DNA from: Hyphomicrobiales bacterium
Lineage (GTDB): Bacteria; Pseudomonadota; Alphaproteobacteria; Rhizobiales; Rhizobiaceae
NCBI GenBank assembly: GCA_900472605.1
Contig: UCJD01000023.1
Coordinates: 1-64,000 of the forward strand
DNA: 64,000 nt
Direction: 5' to 3'
Shown here: one piece after another, positions 43,884 through 54,604 of the stretch
Position numbering within the stretch: position 1 is the first letter of the stretch
Layout of the letters: each line of letters starts with the position of its first letter
Translations under genes and position numbers: made by a program
Notes under the pieces: model-generated
Told to the model about the DNA's origin: nothing
Database searches by the model: none
The model's input: only the letters and a program-made list of their open reading frames with translations

Positions 43884-45293
43884 CTAGACGTCGAAGCTGC
43901 TGAGGCCCGAGACCATCTCATCGAGCCCCAACGGGCGTGTGACAGGCGGCTCGGCGCGAGACAGACAGCCGCGCCTTTCGCAGAGGCGACAGCCGGAGCC
44001 TGTCGTGATTGCCTTTTGCGCGGAAACTGCCCGGCCATAGACCGTCCCCTCACCCGCCGGCGCATCACAACCGACGAGAAGCGCCGTACGGCGGACACGC
44101 TCGCCGAACGGTGCGTTCGGCCCCTCCAGCGTTCGCGATATGGTGAGGTAGCGGGTGCTATCGGGCATCTCGACCATCTCGGCCAAAATCTGTCCGGGCT
44201 GGAGTAGCGCGACATGGACATTGAGCTTGGGACAGTCGCCGCCGAAGCGCAGATGCGGAAAGCCGTGTGCGCCCGCGCGCCGCAGCCGATGGCCGGCGCC
44301 GTCGATTTCCATGGTGAAGAAGGAGACCGCCGAAGCGCCGGGGCGCTGCAGCATCGTCAGTCGGGTCGCCGCCTGCGCGAAGGAGACATTGAACCGGACG
44401 CGCAGGAGATCGATGTCGTAAGACGCGGCCTGGGCAGCGGCAAGGAAGGGCGCATAGGGCATGGTCAGCGCCAGCGCCGTATAGCGCGCGAGTTCGAAGC
44501 GGGCGATGCGCCTCGCCTCCTCGGTGGAGAGCATCAGGCCTTCGAGCTCGGCGAGGATCGCCTCGCGCAGCGCCAGCGTCGCGACTTCGATTGCGATCTC
44601 CTGCGCCTGATCTGCCGGCGACAAGCGCTCGGAAATGAAGAGCCGCATGGAGTGACGATCGAAACGGCGGCGGAGATCCGGCATGACGTGGATGGGGAGG
44701 ACGCGGACGCCGATGCCACGCTCGGCGCGCAGCCACTCCTTGAATGTCGAGATGATATCGCGGGGGTCGGAGAGCGCATGAAGGAAGGTTTCCGCCGCCG
44801 TTTCGATGCGTGGAAAATAGGCCGAGCGGCGCTCCAGCACATCGCGCACTTCATCGGCGGGCAGCCGCGCGCCTGACAGCGGCACCTGTCCCTCCCCTGC
44901 ACTCAGAAGCGTGAGATCGGAGAGGCGCGCCGCCTGTTCCCTGTAGGCGCGGTAGAGCTTGATGACGCCGCTTGCCGCATTGGGCGCCGCCTCCGCGACT
45001 TCGACCAGTTCCTGATCGCCCGGCAACTCCCCTGATAGCAGCGGGTCGGCGAAGACCTCCTTCAGCTGAGTGAGGTTGCCGCCGCTTTCGGCCCGCAGCT
45101 CCTCCAGGTCGACTTTGTAGACCGCCGCGAGCTTCAGGAGCAGCTGCACGGTCAGCGGGCGCTGGTTGCGCTCGATCAGGTTGAGATAGGACGGCGAGAT
45201 CTCCAGTGCCTCGGCCATCGCCGCCTGCGTCACGCCAAGGCCGTTTCGGATACGGCGAACCCTGGGACCGGCAAACATCTTGCGCTCAGCCAT
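43884..45293 (-). CDS. XRE-family regulator with ScfR (DUF2083) domain, divergent from aceA
   Basis: 469-residue regulator of the RamB/PrpR/MccR type that senses acyl-CoA or short-chain fatty-acid state. The N-terminal HTH (residues 8-65) reads [20 protein letters not shown], then [16 protein letters not shown]. The middle resembles the IrrE-like part of the family but has no HExxH protease motif ([14 protein letters not shown] is seen there). The C-terminal DUF2083 domain keeps four cysteines: C409 and the C-RLC-ERRGC group at C435, C438 and C443. In mycobacterial PrpR such cysteines hold an Fe-S cluster. The ATG at 45293 was chosen ([14 protein letters not shown]). Position opposite aceA makes it the probable aceA regulator. 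Confidence 0.87.
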   Translation of the reverse strand: MAERKMFAGPRVRRIRNGLGVTQAAMAEALEISPSYLNLIERNQRPLTVQLLLKLAAVYKVDLEELRAESGGNLTQLKEVFADPLLSGELPGDQELVEVAEAAPNAASGVIKLYRAYREQAARLSDLTLLSAGEGQVPLSGARLPADEVRDVLERRSAYFPRIETAAETFLHALSDPRDIISTFKEWLRAERGIGVRVLPIHVMPDLRRRFDRHSMRLFISERLSPADQAQEIAIEVATLALREAILAELEGLMLSTEEARRIARFELARYTALALTMPYAPFLAAAQAASYDIDLLRVRFNVSFAQAATRLTMLQRPGASAVSFFTMEIDGAGHRLRRAGAHGFPHLRFGGDCPKLNVHVALLQPGQILAEMVEMPDSTRYLTISRTLEGPNAPFGERVRRTALLVGCDAPAGEGTVYGRAVSAQKAITTGSGCRLCERRGCLSRAEPPVTRPLGLDEMVSGLSSFDV

Positions 45294-45488
45294 GTGACAA
45301 TCCTTTACAGAAGATACGAACCGCAAAATTTACAAAAATTGACAACTTTACTATCGCTTCTTGTCATGTTCTTTGCATTGCGACCCCTATTACGTCGTAT
45401 ATCACCAGATAACTCTGGCCATTTCCAGCCGATTTGTAAATCCTGTCAATCAGCCACACCGGCCCTGATGTTATGCAAGGAGGAAGAC
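45294..45488. promoter_or_regulatory. Divergent control region between aceA and its regulator
   Basis: 195 AT-rich bases. The 9-mer ATTTACAAA is present at 45328-45336 and its reverse complement TTTGTAAAT at 45433-45441. A related TTTACAG lies at 45304-45310. They resemble the A/T-rich TTTGCAAA-type sites of RamB-like regulators and are candidate operators. The aceA ribosome-binding site AAGGAGGAA is at 45478-45486. Confidence 0.55.
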
Positions 45489-46778
<1,290 letters not shown>

Positions 46779-46802
46779 TGCCAACCGAAGGAGGAGAAGA
46801 CC

Positions 46803-47039
46803 ATGCCTACGCTTGCACGCGTCAAGGAACGCGCAGAGGAACAATCCACCAGCATGACGCCGGATCAGCAGGGCATGATCCGCATGCTCGCCAACGATCT
46901 GCACCGGCTGAACCAGTCGGTCATGAAGGCGGTCGACGCCGGTGTTTCGGTCGAGATCGTCCGATCCGCCCGCCATCACGGCGGTGATGGGAACTGGGGC
47001 GACCTGTTGATCCCCGTTATCGTTGCAGGCCGGGCCTAA
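46803..47039 (+). CDS. Small conserved-looking protein cotranscribed with aceA
   Basis: 78-residue protein without recognised domain. An N-terminal helical stretch (ARVKERAEEQSTSMTPDQQGMIRMLANDLHRLNQSVMKAVDAG) is followed by VEIVRSARHHGGDGNWGDLLIPVIVAG. It has a clear AAGGAGGAG ribosome-binding site. It lies 24 bases after aceA, with a terminator behind it. It could be an accessory or regulatory partner of isocitrate lyase; this is inference from position. Confidence 0.7.
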   Translation: MPTLARVKERAEEQSTSMTPDQQGMIRMLANDLHRLNQSVMKAVDAGVSVEIVRSARHHGGDGNWGDLLIPVIVAGRA

Positions 47040-47067
47040 CCTAGCCCCTGATCCGACCTGCAACGCG

Positions 47068-47091
47068 GCGCCTCAGCTTCGGCTGGGGCGC
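47068..47091 (+). terminator. Terminator of the aceA operon with TTCG tetraloop
   Basis: Stem GCGCC-T-CAGC / GCTG-G-GGCGC closed by a TTCG loop and followed by TTTC. It overlaps the last codons of the convergent LysR gene. Confidence 0.65.
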
Positions 47092-47942
47092 TTTCCCGCG
47101 AAAAGATCGCTGTAGCTCTTCAACAGCTTGGTCATGCGATCGGCGACGGTGCGGATTTCCTGGCGGTGGCGATCTTCGTTGTTCATGACGATCCATTGCT
47201 GATGGCGCAAGTCCGGCAGTTCCGGGCCGAGGCGTTGCAGGTCGGGATCTAGATCGCCGACGAAACAGGGCAGCACCGCCTTGCCCGCTCCGGCGCGCAC
47301 GAGATCGAACAGCGAGCGTGGGCGGTTGACGGTGGCGACGATGGCGCCTGCGGCATTGCGGTGCGGCCAGCGCAGATAGTTGGAGATCGCATCCTCCTCG
47401 GTGACCGCCAGCCAGCGTTCTTCCTGTTCGCCTGTATTGCGCCTGGCATAGACGGCGTAGGCCACCTCGCCCAGCAGGCGAGCGGCGAGATTGTTTTCCT
47501 CCGGTTCGAAGGCGCGGATGCCGATATCGATCTCGCGGTAATTCAGGTTGGCGCGCGCCTCGCCTATCGTCAGCGATACCGCGAAATGGTCGCCGGGGAT
47601 GCGGATGGCCCCGAAATTCTCGGCCATCAGCCAGGCGACCCAGGTGCCGGCGGCGATCCGTACGGTCGCTCCAACACTGCTTGCCTGGCGCCAGGCATCG
47701 ACCTTGCGGGCGGCGGCTTCCATCTCTTGCAGATGATCAAGCAGAGCCTGGCCATCCGGCGTCAGCCGGTAGCCGGTCTGGCTGCGGGAAAAGAGCGTCC
47801 GGCCGATCTCCTGCTCGAGATCGAGCATCCGCCGGCCGATCGTCGCGGGGCTCAGCCCGCTTGCCGCAGCCGCCCCCGTCAGGCCGCCGAGACGCGCGAC
47901 CTGCAGAAAGAGCTGAAAGGAATCCCACTGCGTGCTTTTCAT
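47073..47942 (-). CDS. LysR-type transcriptional regulator
   Basis: 289 residues. The N-terminal winged HTH (WDSFQLFLQVARLGGLTGAAAASGLSPATIGRRMLDLE) covers residues 6-44. The C-terminal effector domain spans about residues 90-280 and includes GEVAYAVYARRNTG and GAGKAVLPCFVGD. It resembles the LTTR group of which the mmsA-linked regulator is another member (single-domain start WDSFxxFLxVA). It is convergent with the aceA operon. Its target is unknown. No strong ribosome-binding site precedes the ATG. Confidence 0.87.
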   Translation of the reverse strand: MKSTQWDSFQLFLQVARLGGLTGAAAASGLSPATIGRRMLDLEQEIGRTLFSRSQTGYRLTPDGQALLDHLQEMEAAARKVDAWRQASSVGATVRIAAGTWVAWLMAENFGAIRIPGDHFAVSLTIGEARANLNYREIDIGIRAFEPEENNLAARLLGEVAYAVYARRNTGEQEERWLAVTEEDAISNYLRWPHRNAAGAIVATVNRPRSLFDLVRAGAGKAVLPCFVGDLDPDLQRLGPELPDLRHQQWIVMNNEDRHRQEIRTVADRMTKLLKSYSDLFAGKRPSRS

Positions 47943-48032
47943 GGGTGAAAAACATAGTGGGATTTCTTGCGTTTATGAAGCGAATTTTGACGAATATCCT
48001 GTGTCCATCTTCAATTCAGAAAGGACAAGGTC

Positions 48033-48317
48033 ATGATTGAGTTGTTAGCCTTTATCGAGCTCGCCAAACTCAACGAGAGGAATTTCGACCCGCATTGCGC
48101 GCGCGAAGAGGAAGCCTTCTACCAGGGTTTTGGACGATCGAGGCTTGAACGCTTCGCCGCGCATTTTCTCGCGATTCTGCCCATGAAAAAGGGCCGCCCG
48201 ACGGGCAGCCCTTCGATCATCACACCTGACAACAGCCTGGTCAGGCGGCATCGCGCATGCGCGCCCGGCTCGGGGCCGAAGACGCATCAATGCGGAACTG
48301 CTGTATCAGCGACATGA
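48033..48317 (+). CDS. Doubtful small ORF, divergent from LysR gene
   Basis: 94 codons beginning [19 protein letters not shown], preceded by AAAGGACAAGGTC, a usable ribosome-binding site. The first 50 residues look protein-like, with one amphipathic helix. The rest runs through the chemoreceptor terminator and into its 3' end and looks like random translation. It may be a real short gene whose 3' end is frame-shifted, or nothing. Confidence 0.3.
   Translation: MIELLAFIELAKLNERNFDPHCAREEEAFYQGFGRSRLERFAAHFLAILPMKKGRPTGSPSIITPDNSLVRRHRACAPGSGPKTHQCGTAVSAT
48189..48213 (-). terminator. Terminator after first chemoreceptor
   Basis: Stem AAGGGC-C-GCCC / GGGC-A-GCCCTT with a 3-base loop. On the minus strand it ends in CCTTTTT. 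Confidence 0.85.
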
Positions 48318-50091
48318 GCGCATCGGCTTCGCTTGCCAGCTGGCGGCTCTGCTCGGTGGTATCCTCCACCATCGCCGCGTTCTTCTGCGTCATCTGATCC
48401 ATCGCGTTGACGGAGCTGTTGACTTCTTGCAGGGCGGCGGACTGGTCGGCGCTGGCGGTGGCGATGGTTTCGACATGCTTGCTGATCGCGATGATCTCGC
48501 TGCTGATCGAGGCCAGCACCGAGCCGGTCTTCTGCACCAGTCCGGAACCTGCCGCGACTTCACGGGTCGAGGTTTCGATCAGGCTCTTGATCTCGCGCGC
48601 TGCATCGGCCGAGCGCTGTGCGAGTTCGCGCACTTCCATGGCGACGACAGCGAAGCCCTTGCCGGCTTCACCGGCGCGTGCCGCCTCGATGCCGGCATTG
48701 AGCGCCAAGAGGTTGGTCTGGAAGGCGATGTCGTCGATCACCTCGATGATCTGCTCGATCTGCTTGGACGCCGCTTCGATGCGGTCCATTGCGGCAACGG
48801 TATCGCCGACCACGACAGTCGAGCTGTCCGCCGTCTTCTTGGTGACGATGACCGCGCTATTCGCCTCGCGGGCGCGTTCGGCCGACGAGCGGACGGTGAC
48901 GGTGATTTCCTCTACGGCGGCGGCGGTTTCCTCCAGGCTCGCGGCCTGGGCTTCGGTGCGCTTGGACAGCTCATCGGCCGAGTGCAGCATGGAGCCGGAA
49001 TTGCGGTGGATCGACACCGCGTTGTCGCGGATGCGCGAGAGCGTATCCTGCAGGCGTTCGAGCGAGGCGTTGAAATCCACGCGCAGCTGCTCAAGCCGGC
49101 CCACGAAGGGCGTTTGGATCATTTCCGATACGTCGCCGCGCGACAGGCGACCAAGGCCGGCCGCGAGCTCACTGACGGCAAACTGGATCTGGTCGTCGAG
49201 CGTGCGCTTTTCCGCATCGTTGCGGCTGCGCTCGGCGTCGCTGAAGGCACGCTGTTCGGCCGCCTGCGTCTCCAGCGTGAGCCGCGCGCGGGCGCCGTCC
49301 TGGAACAAGGCGAGCGCCTTGCCGATCGCGCCGAACTCGTTTTCTTTCTCGGTGCAGGGGATCTTGGTGTCGAGATTGCCCGCGGAGATCGTGTTGATGG
49401 CGCCCGTCAGCGTCTCCAGCGGCCGGACCGTGGCGCGGATCGCGACGTAGGCGATGACGCCGACGATCAGCAGGACCGCGAGGCCAACACCGACCACCAG
49501 GGTCAGGAGCTGCTGCAGGCTGCTGTAATAGACTTCCATCGGAATGCCGATGAACAGGACGCCAACGGTGGCGCCCGCAGCACTCTTGACCGGGAAATAG
49601 CCGGTCATGAACTTCTTGCCGAAGAGATCGGCCGGGCCGTAATAGGCTTCGCCCTTGGCCAGAGCCGCCTGTGCCGGATGCCCGGCGGCAAGCTTGGTGC
49701 CGACGGCGCGCTCGCCGTTTTCCTTCTTCACATTCGTCGAGACACGAACGAAATCGCCGCCCTGACGCTCGAACACCGTGGCGTAGCCTGCGATGGAGGC
49801 AGCCGTGCGATCGACGAGAGCGTGGTCGCCAAGCGACGATGGCAGTGTCTCTTCGCTGACGGCGACCAGCTTGTTGTCGCGAACATCGACCTTCGCGCCC
49901 GGATCGCCGGCAGCATAGAGCACCGCCATTGCACGGCTGGCGTCCTTGGCATCGGTGACCGCGCTGGTCATAACGTACGCGCTAAGATTGTAGTAAGTTA
50001 CAGAAACAATCGCCGCTGTACTGAAAACCAGAAGAGCAAGCGTAATCGCGACGATTTGCCGAACAATAGACGCTGAGAAGAAGCGAAGCAT
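48241..50091 (-). CDS. Methyl-accepting chemotaxis protein with Cache-type sensor
   Basis: 616-residue chemoreceptor. Membrane helices lie at about 11-32 and 193-216. Between them is a periplasmic Cache domain of the Cache3/Cache2 fusion type, recognised by [21 protein letters not shown] (near residues 103-123) and [18 protein letters not shown] (near residues 166-183). HAMP follows at about residues 217-270, a second HAMP-like segment ([22 protein letters not shown]) lies near residues 310-335, and the signalling hairpin tip is [20 protein letters not shown] near residues 455-474. No C-terminal CheR/CheB-binding pentapeptide is present. Ligand unknown; such Cache receptors often sense small carboxylates. 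The signalling half closely resembles that of the next receptor. Confidence 0.93.
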   Translation of the reverse strand: MLRFFSASIVRQIVAITLALLVFSTAAIVSVTYYNLSAYVMTSAVTDAKDASRAMAVLYAAGDPGAKVDVRDNKLVAVSEETLPSSLGDHALVDRTAASIAGYATVFERQGGDFVRVSTNVKKENGERAVGTKLAAGHPAQAALAKGEAYYGPADLFGKKFMTGYFPVKSAAGATVGVLFIGIPMEVYYSSLQQLLTLVVGVGLAVLLIVGVIAYVAIRATVRPLETLTGAINTISAGNLDTKIPCTEKENEFGAIGKALALFQDGARARLTLETQAAEQRAFSDAERSRNDAEKRTLDDQIQFAVSELAAGLGRLSRGDVSEMIQTPFVGRLEQLRVDFNASLERLQDTLSRIRDNAVSIHRNSGSMLHSADELSKRTEAQAASLEETAAAVEEITVTVRSSAERAREANSAVIVTKKTADSSTVVVGDTVAAMDRIEAASKQIEQIIEVIDDIAFQTNLLALNAGIEAARAGEAGKGFAVVAMEVRELAQRSADAAREIKSLIETSTREVAAGSGLVQKTGSVLASISSEIIAISKHVETIATASADQSAALQEVNSSVNAMDQMTQKNAAMVEDTTEQSRQLASEADALMSLIQQFRIDASSAPSRARMRDAA

Positions 50092-50231
50092 ACAAAGACC
50101 CCTGACGAATAATCAGGGCCGACATTAGTGCGAAAGTTTTAAGATAAATCCCATCAAAATTGACAGTTATCATGTCCGGACAAGCTAAAATGCATGGATG
50201 ATTTCCTGCATGTCCGCGCCGGGAAACGCAA

Positions 50232-50253
50232 ATGGCTCCGTTTCCGGAGCCAT
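50232..50253 (-). terminator. Terminator after second chemoreceptor
   Basis: Perfect 9-base-pair stem ATGGCTCCG / CGGAGCCAT with loop TTTC. On the minus strand it is followed by TTGCGTTT. Confidence 0.75.
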
Positions 50254-50284
50254 CGCATGTTCGTGTCGAGTGCATCGGCAGCAA

Positions 50285-52813
50285 TCAAGCCGCGCGGTAA
50301 ACCCTGTCCTGGCTGCCGCTGTCGATCTTGAACTGCCTGACGAGGCTAAGGAGAGCATCGGCTTCGTTCGCGAGTTCGCGGCTGGCGGCCGTGGTTTCCT
50401 CGACCATCGCAGCATTCTGCTGGGTCATCTGGTCCATCTGGTTGACCGTTGTGTTGACCTCCTGCAGCGCGCCGGACTGATCGTGGCTGGCGCGGGCGAT
50501 GACTTCGACATGCTCGCTGATGGCGACGATCTGCGTGCTGATCTTTGCCAGCACCGTGCCGGTCTGCTGCACGAACTGCGAGCCGGAGTTCACTTCGTTG
50601 GTCGACTTGTTGATCAGCCCCTTGATTTCCTGCGCGGCAGCGGCGGAGCGCTGCGCCAGTTCGCGGACTTCCATGGCAACGACCGCAAAGCCCTTGCCGG
50701 CCTCGCCAGCGCGAGCAGCCTCGATGCCTGCGTTGAGCGCAAGCAAGTTGGTCTGAAAGGCGATCTCGTCGATAACGCCGATGATCTGCTCGATCTGGTG
50801 CGAGGCTTCTTCGATGCGCGTCATCGCGTCGATCGCATTGTTGACGACGGTGGCGGAATCATCGGCGCTGCGCTTGGCCTGGCGCACGACCTGATCGGCC
50901 TCCTTGGCGCGCTCGGCGGACGAGCGCACGGTGACGGTGATCTGATCGACGGCGGCGGCGGTCTCCTCCAGCGAGGCTGCCTGGTTTTCGGTGCGCTTGG
51001 CGAGATCCTCGGCGGACTGGGCCATCTGGTTGCCGTTGCCCTGGATCATCTCGACGTTGTCGCGAATATGGCGCATCGTGGCCTGAAGGTTGACCATCGA
51101 GCCGTTGAAATCCTGGCGAAGCTGCTCGAGGCGGCCGATGAAGGGCGTGTCGATCGTGGTCGAAATATCGCCGTGCGACATGCGCTCGAGACCTGCGGCG
51201 AGCGCATTGACGGCGAACTCGATCTGGCGGTCCATCTCGCGTTTTTCGGCGTCGTTGCGCTGGCGCTCATGCTCGGAAGCGGCGCGTTCCTCGTCGCTCT
51301 GCTCCTCGATGCGAATCTTGGAGATGGCGTTCTCCTTAAAGATGCCGAGCGCGCGGGCCATGTCGCCGATTTCGTCGTGGCGCTGTTCACCTGATATGCT
51401 GGTATCGAGCGCGCCATCGGCGATGCGGCGCATGGCGGCAGTGATCTGGCCGATCGGCCGCTGCAGGGTCAGCACCAGCGCGATGCCGCCGACAACCGAG
51501 AGCAGGATGCCGAGGCCCGTGGTGAGAACGGAGATGCCGTTGGCCTGGGTGCGTTCGGCACCGGCCGTCTGTTTCTGCAATTCCGCGAAGGCCGTGAGTT
51601 GACCCCAGACGGCGTTCATCTGCTGACGCGCTGAGGCATAGTCGGCGACGCGCTGCTCGATCGTGGAGACGAGGCTTTCGGCGTCCTTATCCATCGAGGC
51701 AAGCGCCGGCGACATGGCGGCGACAATATCCTCGGCGAAGTTCATGCCCTTGGCGCTCGCAAGCAGCGTATTGAGATTGGTCCCGAGTGTGGCGATCTCC
51801 TGGTGCAGGCGAACGCGGTTGTCCTTGTCGGGCTTGGCGGCGAATTCGCCGAGGACCAGCTGCAGCGAATAGATCGCGCTTTCGAGGCGGCGCGTGTCTT
51901 CCAGCACGGAATTGGTCTGGGCGATGCGGCTGTCGAGCTCGACGAACGTGGTCGTGGCGGCACGCATCATCTGCGTTGCCGTCAGTTGGGTGTAGGTCGA
52001 CATCTGGCGGAAGCGCGAAACGAGACGGCCGAGATTGGCGATCGCCTCGTCGGTGCCGGCGTCTGCGGCCGTCGCCTGGGCCTTCACGTCGCTGATCGTC
52101 TGCGCCAGCGATTGCGTCATGCTCTTCTGGTTCTGCGGAACGGAAATCTCGATCAGGCGCTGGGCTTTCAGGATGCCCGGGAGCGCGTCGGTGACGACCT
52201 TGAGCTTGTCGGCCGGCAGCTGCGCCTTGCCGAAATCGGCCATCACGGTTGCCAGCGCATCGCCGCCCTTCAGGAGCCGGTCGGCGGCGCGCAGCGTCGC
52301 GGTGGCGTTGCCTTCGTCGTTGCGAATGTTTTCCTGCAGCTGCTGGGCGTCATAATTAACGTTGAAGCGGCTGGAGATCATCACCTTCTGGGCTTCGTCG
52401 ATCGACTTGCGCAGGGCGACTTCCTGTTCGTGCAGGGTCCAGAGCTTGCCGACGGTATCGGAGATGCCAGAGGTTCCATCGGTCGCGGCCTGCAGATTGG
52501 CGCGGCCGGCATTGTCGCCGATCTGCTTCAGCGTGGCGCTCAGCGTCGCATGCTGGGTGGACACGTCGGCGTAGAGCTTGTCGCGCGCTTCCTCATTGGT
52601 CACGCGCAGGAAATCGTCCATGGAGCCGAAGAGATCCTTGAAACCGCTCAGCGACTGAAGGACGCTGTTGGAGATCTCCATTCGGCCCTGAAGCAGGCCG
52701 GACGCATAAAGGCCGGTGAAGCCAACTGCTGAAATGCTTAAAACAAACGGCAAGACGAAGATGAGGACCTTGGTCTTGATCCTGAAACGGGAAAGAATCC
52801 TGTCAATAAACAT
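50285..52813 (-). CDS. Methyl-accepting chemotaxis protein with long helical periplasmic domain (McpZ-like)
   Basis: 842 residues from the ATG at 52813. The first membrane helix is at about 15-38, the second at about 412-435. The roughly 375 residues between them are almost wholly alpha-helical by composition (for example QLQENIRNDEGNATATLRAA, DEAIANLGRLVSRFRQ) with no Cache motif, far larger than a four-helix-bundle sensor. HAMP is near residues 436-490, a second HAMP-like part (RMSHGDISTTIDTPFIGRLEQL) near residues 535-560, and the hairpin tip [20 protein letters not shown] near residues 680-699. S. meliloti McpZ has a similar outsized helical periplasmic region and a similar chromosomal position. 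An upstream in-frame extension to 52933 was rejected. Confidence 0.93.
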   Translation of the reverse strand: MFIDRILSRFRIKTKVLIFVLPFVLSISAVGFTGLYASGLLQGRMEISNSVLQSLSGFKDLFGSMDDFLRVTNEEARDKLYADVSTQHATLSATLKQIGDNAGRANLQAATDGTSGISDTVGKLWTLHEQEVALRKSIDEAQKVMISSRFNVNYDAQQLQENIRNDEGNATATLRAADRLLKGGDALATVMADFGKAQLPADKLKVVTDALPGILKAQRLIEISVPQNQKSMTQSLAQTISDVKAQATAADAGTDEAIANLGRLVSRFRQMSTYTQLTATQMMRAATTTFVELDSRIAQTNSVLEDTRRLESAIYSLQLVLGEFAAKPDKDNRVRLHQEIATLGTNLNTLLASAKGMNFAEDIVAAMSPALASMDKDAESLVSTIEQRVADYASARQQMNAVWGQLTAFAELQKQTAGAERTQANGISVLTTGLGILLSVVGGIALVLTLQRPIGQITAAMRRIADGALDTSISGEQRHDEIGDMARALGIFKENAISKIRIEEQSDEERAASEHERQRNDAEKREMDRQIEFAVNALAAGLERMSHGDISTTIDTPFIGRLEQLRQDFNGSMVNLQATMRHIRDNVEMIQGNGNQMAQSAEDLAKRTENQAASLEETAAAVDQITVTVRSSAERAKEADQVVRQAKRSADDSATVVNNAIDAMTRIEEASHQIEQIIGVIDEIAFQTNLLALNAGIEAARAGEAGKGFAVVAMEVRELAQRSAAAAQEIKGLINKSTNEVNSGSQFVQQTGTVLAKISTQIVAISEHVEVIARASHDQSGALQEVNTTVNQMDQMTQQNAAMVEETTAASRELANEADALLSLVRQFKIDSGSQDRVYRAA

Positions 52814-53115
52814 GGGGGTTCCGGCCTTCCATACACCACTCCTCCCACCGGCGGCGAGATTGCGCGTCGGCTGAGTGCATCGAACATTTTGGAACAATGG
52901 GGGATCGCGAGCGCATGCTCGGACGGCAATCATTGCCTGTCACACCACGCAAAACGCGAGGCGCCCATAAGTCATACTAAAGCTTTGCCGAAGATGCGTT
53001 AATTTTTATATAAGCTTATGTAGCCGGATATCGCGATGAACCGGGCGCTCGCGCGCACTTATCGTGCGGGCGCATCGGCGCTCCGCAACGTCTAGTCGTC
53101 TTTGGAATAAGTATC
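52814..53115. other. Intergenic region upstream of the second chemoreceptor
   Basis: About 300 bases. It holds an AT-rich stretch near 52998-53022 (TTAATTTTTATATAAGC) that probably belongs to a promoter. Short open frames are present without ribosome-binding sites. No gene supported. Confidence 0.4.
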
Positions 53116-53259
53116 CTAGAGCATCCGCGGAAGGAAGAGCGCCATGACGGCGGCGGCGGCACTGGCAGCCAGGACGAAGGTGCGGATTGCGACAAGCCGG
53201 GCATCCGGCTGGGCCTTGGCAATTGCGATGGCGCGGGCGCGTCGTGTGTTCTTGTTCAT
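53116..53259 (-). CDS. Small predicted single-helix membrane protein
   Basis: 47 residues: a basic N-terminus (MNKNTRRARAIAIAKAQPDA) followed by one hydrophobic segment (RTFVLAASAAAAVMALFLP) near residues 26-44. GAGG lies 8 bases before the ATG. Codon use is like the neighbours, and stop and start fit the space between two transcription units. A longer frame on the opposite strand at the same place (53144-53419) looks less protein-like. Function unknown. Confidence 0.5.
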   Translation of the reverse strand: MNKNTRRARAIAIAKAQPDARLVAIRTFVLAASAAAAVMALFLPRML

Positions 53260-53422
53260 CTGCAGAACCTCACTTCTCTATGTCACAACAATCCAACAAA
53301 AGACTATGCTCGTAAAGCCTTATTTAGGAAGCAACCGGAGCACGTCATTGAGACAGGATGGCGCACCCTGCTTAAGAACTCTTGAATCCTTCAACTGGTT
53401 TCATCTCTACGAAGAATAAGGC

Positions 53423-54604
53423 TTACAGACTATCGCCGGCCGCAACGCCCGACGCCCAGGCCCACTGAAAGTTATAGCCGCCAAGCCAACCGGTGACGTC
53501 GACGCACTCGCCGATGAAGTGGAGACCGGGCACGGATTTCGCCTGCATGCTGCGTGAATCGAGCGCCGCCGTATCGATGCCGCCAAGCGTGACTTCGGCC
53601 GTGCGGTAGCCCTCGGAACCCGAAGGCTTGATCGTCCAGTTCTGCGCAGCATCGACGAGCCGGGTCAGCACCTTGTCGGACATATCAGCCATGTTGCCGG
53701 TGACACCGGCGCGTTCCGTCAGATATTGCGCCAGGCGCTTCGGCAGGACTTCACCGAGTGCGGTCTGCGCCGACTGGCGACCATTCGCCTGCTTTGCCGC
53801 CTTCAAATGCGCGAGGAGATCGACGTCGGGCTCGATATCGACGGTGATCTCGTCGCCTTCGCGCCAATAAGAGGAGATCTGCAGGATGGCCGGGCCGCTT
53901 AAGCCACGATGGGTGAAGAGCAGCGCCTCGCGAAAAGCGGTCTTGCCATGCCGCAGCTCGGCGGGGGCCGCGATGCCGGACAAGGGTGCCACGCTTTCTA
54001 GCAGCGCCGGGTCGAGCGTCAGCGGCACGAGGCCGGGGCGGGTTTCGATGACAGGCAGGCCGAACTGTTCGGCGATGCGATAGGCAAAACCGGTCGCGCC
54101 CATTTTCGGGATCGACTTGCCGCCGGTGGCGATCACCAGCGAGGTACAGCTGTACTCGCCTTCCGAGGTCGAGATGCGGAAGCCGTCCTCGGTCTTCTCG
54201 ACCGCAACGATCTCGGTGCGCAGTTCGAGCCTCGCGCCGACAGCCAACATCTCGTCCAGCAGCATGCGGATGATGTCCTTGGCGCTGTCGTCGCAAAACA
54301 GCTGCCCCAGCGTCTTTTCGTGCCAGGCAATCTTGTGGCGATCGACCATGGCGACGAAGTCCGATGGCGTGAAGCGGGCCAGCGCCGACTTCATGAAATG
54401 CGGATTGGCCGACAGGAAATTCTTCGGCGAGGCGTGAATATTGGTGAAGTTGCAGCGGCCGCCGCCGGAGATGCGGATCTTGTCGCCGGGCGACTTGGCG
54501 TGGTCGAGAACGATCACCGAGCGGCCGCGCTGACCGGCGCGGATGGCGCACATCATACCGGCGGCGCCAGCGCCCAGGACGATCACATCGCTTTTTCGCT
54601 GCAC
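53423..54604 (-). CDS. HI0933/YhiN-type NAD(P)/FAD-dependent oxidoreductase
   Basis: 393-residue flavoprotein of the HI0933 family. The FAD motif VLGAGAAGMMCAIRAGQRG covers residues 9-27. It is followed by KISGGGRCNFTNIH-type sequence (RISGGGRCNFTN near residues 44-55), diagnostic for the family. The central part includes LVIATGGKSIPKMGATG near residues 133-149, and the C-terminus ends GWLGGYNFQWAWASGVAAG. Its substrate is unknown in all members I know of. It stands divergent from puuA across about 125 bases. Confidence 0.9.
   Translation of the reverse strand: MQRKSDVIVLGAGAAGMMCAIRAGQRGRSVIVLDHAKSPGDKIRISGGGRCNFTNIHASPKNFLSANPHFMKSALARFTPSDFVAMVDRHKIAWHEKTLGQLFCDDSAKDIIRMLLDEMLAVGARLELRTEIVAVEKTEDGFRISTSEGEYSCTSLVIATGGKSIPKMGATGFAYRIAEQFGLPVIETRPGLVPLTLDPALLESVAPLSGIAAPAELRHGKTAFREALLFTHRGLSGPAILQISSYWREGDEITVDIEPDVDLLAHLKAAKQANGRQSAQTALGEVLPKRLAQYLTERAGVTGNMADMSDKVLTRLVDAAQNWTIKPSGSEGYRTAEVTLGGIDTAALDSRSMQAKSVPGLHFIGECVDVTGWLGGYNFQWAWASGVAAGDSL

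Noticed and set aside
53144-53419. 91-codon plus-strand frame between the chemoreceptor and the HI0933 gene
   Set aside because: Poor protein character in its second half; the 47-residue minus-strand gene at the same place is the better candidate.
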